Assembly: GCA_003284265.1 (NCBI GenBank)
Contig: QBVV01000023.1
Coordinates: 1 to 34,493 of the forward strand
Origin: SAR116 cluster bacterium AG-313-A07
GTDB lineage: Bacteria; Pseudomonadota; Alphaproteobacteria; Thalassobaculales; Thalassobaculaceae
Direction: 5' to 3'
Length of the DNA: 34,493 nucleotides
Made by a program: the position numbers and the translations under genes. Shown here piece by piece: positions 31,513 to 34,493 of this stretch. The notes under the pieces are model-generated. The model had not been told where the DNA came from and did no database searches. It saw nothing but the letters and a program-made list of their open reading frames with translations. Numbering within the stretch: the first letter of the stretch is position 1; each line of letters begins with the position of its first letter.

Positions 31513-32645
31513 TGATGCCGTTAGCAGACAATCATAAAATTTCTAACTCCTTTTTAGAAATTAATATCGATTCGATTGTTCATAATTATCAATTGATAAA
31601 TACCAAAGTGGGAAATACTGAATGTGCCGCCGTTCTAAAAGCAGATGCTTATGGAATGGGAGCATCTGTAATAGCCAAAGCACTAGATAAAGCAGGATGC
31701 TCGACTTTTTTTGTAGCTACTATAGATGAGGGCATAGAGTTGCGAGCTTGCTTTAGCAAGAATGAAAATAAGATAGTAGTATTAAGCGGCTTACTGGAAG
31801 GATCAGAAGATATCTTCTACGATAATAATTTAACGCCTGTTCTAAACGATATAGAACAAATTAAAAAATGGTACATATATAATAGACAAAAAAAAATCTC
31901 TGCGCCAAGCATACTTCACATAGATACAGGAATGAATAGACTTGGCCTAACTATTAGCGAATTGCATGATATAACAAAGAAGCCTGCTGAATTAAAAGGA
32001 CTTCACGTTGGATGGATCATGTCACATTTGGCCTGCGGTGACCAACCTCTTGACATAATGAACAAAAGACAACTATCCGTTTTTTTAAATGCAAAAGAAA
32101 AATTCCCTCATGTAAAAGCCAGTCTCGCTAATTCGGCTGGAGTTTTTCTTGGGAAATCGTATCACTTAGATATGGTACGACCGGGAATAGCGCTATATGG
32201 GAGCGGCTCAAGTTCCATAGATTCAAACCCATTAAAACAGGTTATTAAATTATATAGTCGTATTTTACAGATAAGAACTTTAAGTCGTGGAGCTTCTATT
32301 GGCTATGGTGCTTCGTATCGAGCTTCAAAAGCAACAAGAGTAGCGACTGTAGGGCTTGGATACGCAGACGGATATCTGCGTTCTTTATCCAATCATTCAT
32401 GGACATTTTTCAATGGTGTTAGGCTTCCCGTTATTGGGCGAGTTTCGATGGATTACATAACAATAGATATAACTAAAATCGCGAGTGAAAAGATAAAAAC
32501 AGGTGATTTCATAGAAATTATTAGTGATAAATTTACCTTGGACGATTTGGCTACTGTTGCTAATACGGTACCACACGAGCTTCTAACTCGCCTGGGAACG
32601 AGACACCATCGAATTTACCGCAACACAGATAATATTTCTAAATAA
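31512..32645 (+). CDS. alr: alanine racemase
   Basis: This is a 377-aa pyridoxal-phosphate enzyme that supplies D-alanine for peptidoglycan. The PLP lysine is in AAVLKADAYGMGA near residue 43. The catalytic tyrosine of the second half is in ASIGYGASYRA near 262, followed by VATVGLGYADGYLR and GRVSMDYITID. The C-terminal HELLTRLGTRHHRIY is typical. The start overlaps the dnaB stop (TAATG), so translation is probably coupled. A second ATG follows at once. dnaB-alr adjacency is common in proteobacteria. Confidence 0.95.
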   Translation: MMPLADNHKISNSFLEINIDSIVHNYQLINTKVGNTECAAVLKADAYGMGASVIAKALDKAGCSTFFVATIDEGIELRACFSKNENKIVVLSGLLEGSEDIFYDNNLTPVLNDIEQIKKWYIYNRQKKISAPSILHIDTGMNRLGLTISELHDITKKPAELKGLHVGWIMSHLACGDQPLDIMNKRQLSVFLNAKEKFPHVKASLANSAGVFLGKSYHLDMVRPGIALYGSGSSSIDSNPLKQVIKLYSRILQIRTLSRGASIGYGASYRASKATRVATVGLGYADGYLRSLSNHSWTFFNGVRLPVIGRVSMDYITIDITKIASEKIKTGDFIEIISDKFTLDDLATVANTVPHELLTRLGTRHHRIYRNTDNISK

Positions 32646-32668
32646 ACGGTAGTAAGGTCGATAGATTT

Positions 32669-33439
32669 ATGAACTTGTTTGGAATAGTAGGACGAAGCAC
32701 CATCAATTTACTTCAGGTTGTTGGGCGTATTTCAATCTTTACGTATAAAGCTGTATCAAGCTGTGTACTTCCACCATATTATTTAAAAATCTTTCTGAAA
32801 CAAATTGTGGAAATTGGATATTATTCACTGCCGGTTGTGGGCCTAACTACTCTTTTTTCTGGTATGGTTTTAGCATTGCAAAGTCATACGGGGTTCACTC
32901 GATTTTCGGCAGAAGGCGCTGTTGCCACAGTAGTGGCTCTTTCCTTGACTAGGGAATTAGGTCCAGTTTTAGCAGGGTTAATGGTATCAGGCAGGATAGG
33001 CGCGTCGATCGCAGCCGAAATAAGTACGATGCGAGTAACCGAACAAATAGACGCGCTCAAAACACTAGCGACCGACCCATTCAAATATTTAATCGCCCCT
33101 AGAATTGTTGCAAGTATTTTATGCCTACCCGCTTTGGTATTAGTGGGCGATTTGATTGGTATTTATGGCGGATACCTAGTTGGCGTCCACAAACTTGGCT
33201 TTAACGCTACTACTTATTTAGACCAAACTACAATATATCTTCAACCTATCGATATAATCTCTGGACTAGTCAAAGCAGCTGTATTTGGATTTTTAATAGC
33301 CTTGATGGGATGTTATCATGGTTACCACTCTGGCCGTGGGGCTCAGGGGGTGGGTACTGCAACTACCAATGCAGTCGTGTCGAGTTCAATACTCATTCTA
33401 ATTACTAATTATATATTAACTGAGCTATTCTTTGTCTGA
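32669..33439 (+). CDS. mlaE: MlaE-family phospholipid ABC transporter permease
   Basis: This is a 256-aa inner-membrane permease of the MlaE/YrbE/TGD1 family, part of complexes that move phospholipids between inner and outer membranes. It has GYYSLPVVGLTTLFSGMVLALQSHTGF near residue 50, and the conserved cytoplasmic block SLTRELGPVLAGLMVSGRIGASIAAEISTMRVTEQIDALKTLATDPFKYLIAPR near 90-145. Further helices follow, to ILILITNYILTELFF at the end. AAGG lies about 14 bases before the ATG. It overlaps mlaF by eight bases. The MCE protein (MlaD) partner is not in the window. Confidence 0.92.
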   Translation: MNLFGIVGRSTINLLQVVGRISIFTYKAVSSCVLPPYYLKIFLKQIVEIGYYSLPVVGLTTLFSGMVLALQSHTGFTRFSAEGAVATVVALSLTRELGPVLAGLMVSGRIGASIAAEISTMRVTEQIDALKTLATDPFKYLIAPRIVASILCLPALVLVGDLIGIYGGYLVGVHKLGFNATTYLDQTTIYLQPIDIISGLVKAAVFGFLIALMGCYHGYHSGRGAQGVGTATTNAVVSSSILILITNYILTELFFV

Positions 33440-34214
33440 TTCTGAAGAAACCCCGCGTCTTAGGGTAACCGAACTCAAAAAATCATTTGGTAATAAAATG
33501 ATTCTGCACAATGTCAGCTTTCAACTCTCAAAAGGTTCATCCCTTGTCATAATTGGCGGGTCTGGGAGCGGAAAATCGGTACTCATAAAATGCATATCCG
33601 GATTATATACATTAGATCAAGGTCAAATTGAGGTTAATGGGAAAGTTTTGAACTCTCCTCGAAACCCTATTGATGCAATGCAGCAAAGAGGCTTTGGTTT
33701 TATGTTTCAAAATGCAGCATTGTTTGATTCTATGAATATTTTAGAGAATGTGGCCTTTGGAGCTAAACATGCGCTCAAAATGAATCACAAGGCAGCTAGA
33801 GATCTAGCGCTCGAAAAATTATCCCTAGTGGGCATAAGTCGAAGAATGGGAAACTTGTATCCAAGTGATGTATCGACGGGCATACGAAAAGTTATCGCCC
33901 TAGCGCGCACTTTAGCTATTGATCCGCAGATTATACTATTTGACGAACCAACTACAGGTCTAGACCCGCTTATGAGTAAAAAAATAGACGAACTCATATT
34001 ACAATGCATTCGAAGTGAATCATTAACAGCAGTTACTATTACACACGACATGTCGAGCGCGATGCGCCTTGGAGATAAAATTGCGATGTTATACAATGGG
34101 ACACTTATATGGTCGGGAAAACCAGATAAACTGTTCAAAACAGATAGTGAGTTAGTTAAACAATTTGCTAACGGTTATTTAGATGGGCCTTTTTCTTTCA
34201 CAAATTCACTTTAA
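33432..34214 (+). CDS. mlaF: MlaF-family ABC transporter ATPase with atypical signature motif
   Basis: This is a 260-aa cytoplasmic ATPase that pairs with MlaE. Walker A GGSGSGKSVLIKCISG is near residue 42, the Q-loop is in GFMFQNAALFDSM, Walker B with D-loop is IILFDEPTTGLDP near 167, and the switch histidine is in TITHDMSSA. The signature, usually LSGGM-Q/R-K-R in this family, reads VSTGIRKVIALART near 145. The Ser and the second Gly are kept but the first Gly is Thr and other positions drift. TTG 33432 is the start, inside the end of mlaE, with only a weak GAG upstream. All other ATPase motifs are intact, so it is not obviously dead. Confidence 0.9.
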   Translation: MSDSEETPRLRVTELKKSFGNKMILHNVSFQLSKGSSLVIIGGSGSGKSVLIKCISGLYTLDQGQIEVNGKVLNSPRNPIDAMQQRGFGFMFQNAALFDSMNILENVAFGAKHALKMNHKAARDLALEKLSLVGISRRMGNLYPSDVSTGIRKVIALARTLAIDPQIILFDEPTTGLDPLMSKKIDELILQCIRSESLTAVTITHDMSSAMRLGDKIAMLYNGTLIWSGKPDKLFKTDSELVKQFANGYLDGPFSFTNSL

Positions 34215-34238
34215 ACAATAAGGGAGAAACCTCTCAAA

Positions 34239-34493
34239 ATGGCGAAGCCAACTCGTCGATATGTGTGCCAAGACTGTGGTACAGCTCATGCTAAATGGAG
34301 CGGACAGTGCGACGCATGTGGCGCCTGGAATTCCGTTATAGAAGAACAAGTCCTTCCCACTCTTCCCGGTAACAGCTTAAAAAATAAAAATATTAAGGGC
34401 GCAATAGAATTGATGCCCTTGTCTGGACCATTAGACTGGTCTCCTCGAAACATGACGGAAATTGAAGAATTTGATAGAGTTTTGGGTGGAGGG
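34239..34493 (+). CDS. radA: DNA repair protein RadA/Sms, N-terminal fragment at window edge
   Basis: These are the first 85 codons of RadA, a RecA-like helicase that promotes branch migration in recombination. Visible is the N-terminal zinc finger YVCQDCGTAHAKWSGQCDACGAWNS, with its two C-x2-C pairs, then a linker and EIEEFDRVLGGG, the lead into the RecA-like domain. Walker A lies just beyond the window. AGGGAGA sits about 13 bases before the ATG. The gene lies 24 bases after mlaF in the same direction. Confidence 0.93.
   Translation, partial: MAKPTRRYVCQDCGTAHAKWSGQCDACGAWNSVIEEQVLPTLPGNSLKNKNIKGAIELMPLSGPLDWSPRNMTEIEEFDRVLGGG

Noticed and set aside
1..34493. tRNA/rRNA genes, CRISPR arrays, insertion sequences, prophage
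   Set aside because: No cloverleaf-like gene, spaced direct repeats, transposase or phage protein was recognised by reading either strand. A dedicated scan was not possible.

Overview
The window looks like a chromosomal segment of an AT-rich alphaproteobacterium. The basis is conserved gene order: lptF-lptG-lptD-surA-pdxA-rsmA facing gmk-yicC-mltG-fabF-acpP-fabG-fabD, then rpsF-rpsR-DUF2232-rplI-dnaB-alr-mlaE-mlaF-radA. This order fits Rhodospirillales-type alphaproteobacteria. The low G+C and the sulfonate genes suggest a marine lineage (SAR116- or AEGEAN-169-like), but that is inference and 16S or marker-gene phylogeny was not possible here. No rRNA, tRNA, CRISPR array, insertion sequence or phage gene was recognised.

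Region 1 (1-8501) is a catabolic island. A 3'-truncated molybdopterin oxidoreductase of the BisC/TorA type reads leftward. Divergent from it are both subunits of sulfopyruvate decarboxylase (comD, comE) and an MFS transporter. A 2-keto-3-deoxygluconate-type PfkB kinase reads back toward them and overlaps the transporter gene tail to tail. A second rightward operon holds an RraA-family aldolase/decarboxylase, a D-isomer 2-hydroxyacid dehydrogenase (SlcC-like), an HpcH/HpaI aldolase and an Ldh_2-family dehydrogenase (ComC-like). Two unrelated hydroxyacid dehydrogenases together with ComDE are what is needed to oxidise both enantiomers of 3-sulfolactate to sulfopyruvate and decarboxylate it to sulfoacetaldehyde. 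No sulfolyase (SuyAB) or sulfoacetaldehyde acetyltransferase (Xsc) is in the window. The kinase and aldolases suggest a sugar-acid, possibly sulfo-sugar, supply route.

Region 2 (8549-13051) is leftward: pepA-holC, then, from its own strong-looking promoter, an isopropylmalate/isocitrate-type dehydrogenase, an aldo/keto reductase and a secreted SNase-type nuclease. The last three are accessory and their substrates are unknown.

Region 3 (13137-20912) is a rightward envelope-assembly operon: lptF, lptG, lptD (lipopolysaccharide export) and surA (outer-membrane protein chaperone), continuing into pdxA and rsmA. A possible 31-codon ORF, translationally coupled to lptD, fills the lptD-surA gap.

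Region 4 (20918-27194) is leftward: fabD-fabG, acpP, fabF (type II fatty acid synthesis), mltG (peptidoglycan), yicC and gmk. A long AT-rich inverted repeat lies between acpP and fabF, and an inverted repeat overlaps the predicted acpP -10 element.

Region 5 (27312-34493) is rightward: rpsF-rpsR-DUF2232-rplI behind a structured leader, dnaB with two DnaA-box-like 9-mers upstream, alr overlapping dnaB by one base, mlaE-mlaF (phospholipid transport across the envelope), and the first 85 codons of radA at the window edge. The MlaF-like ATPase has a degenerate ABC signature motif.

There is no gene-free stretch above 300 bases. The longest gaps are 1221-1474, 22481-22730 and 27195-27465, and each is described in the feature list.
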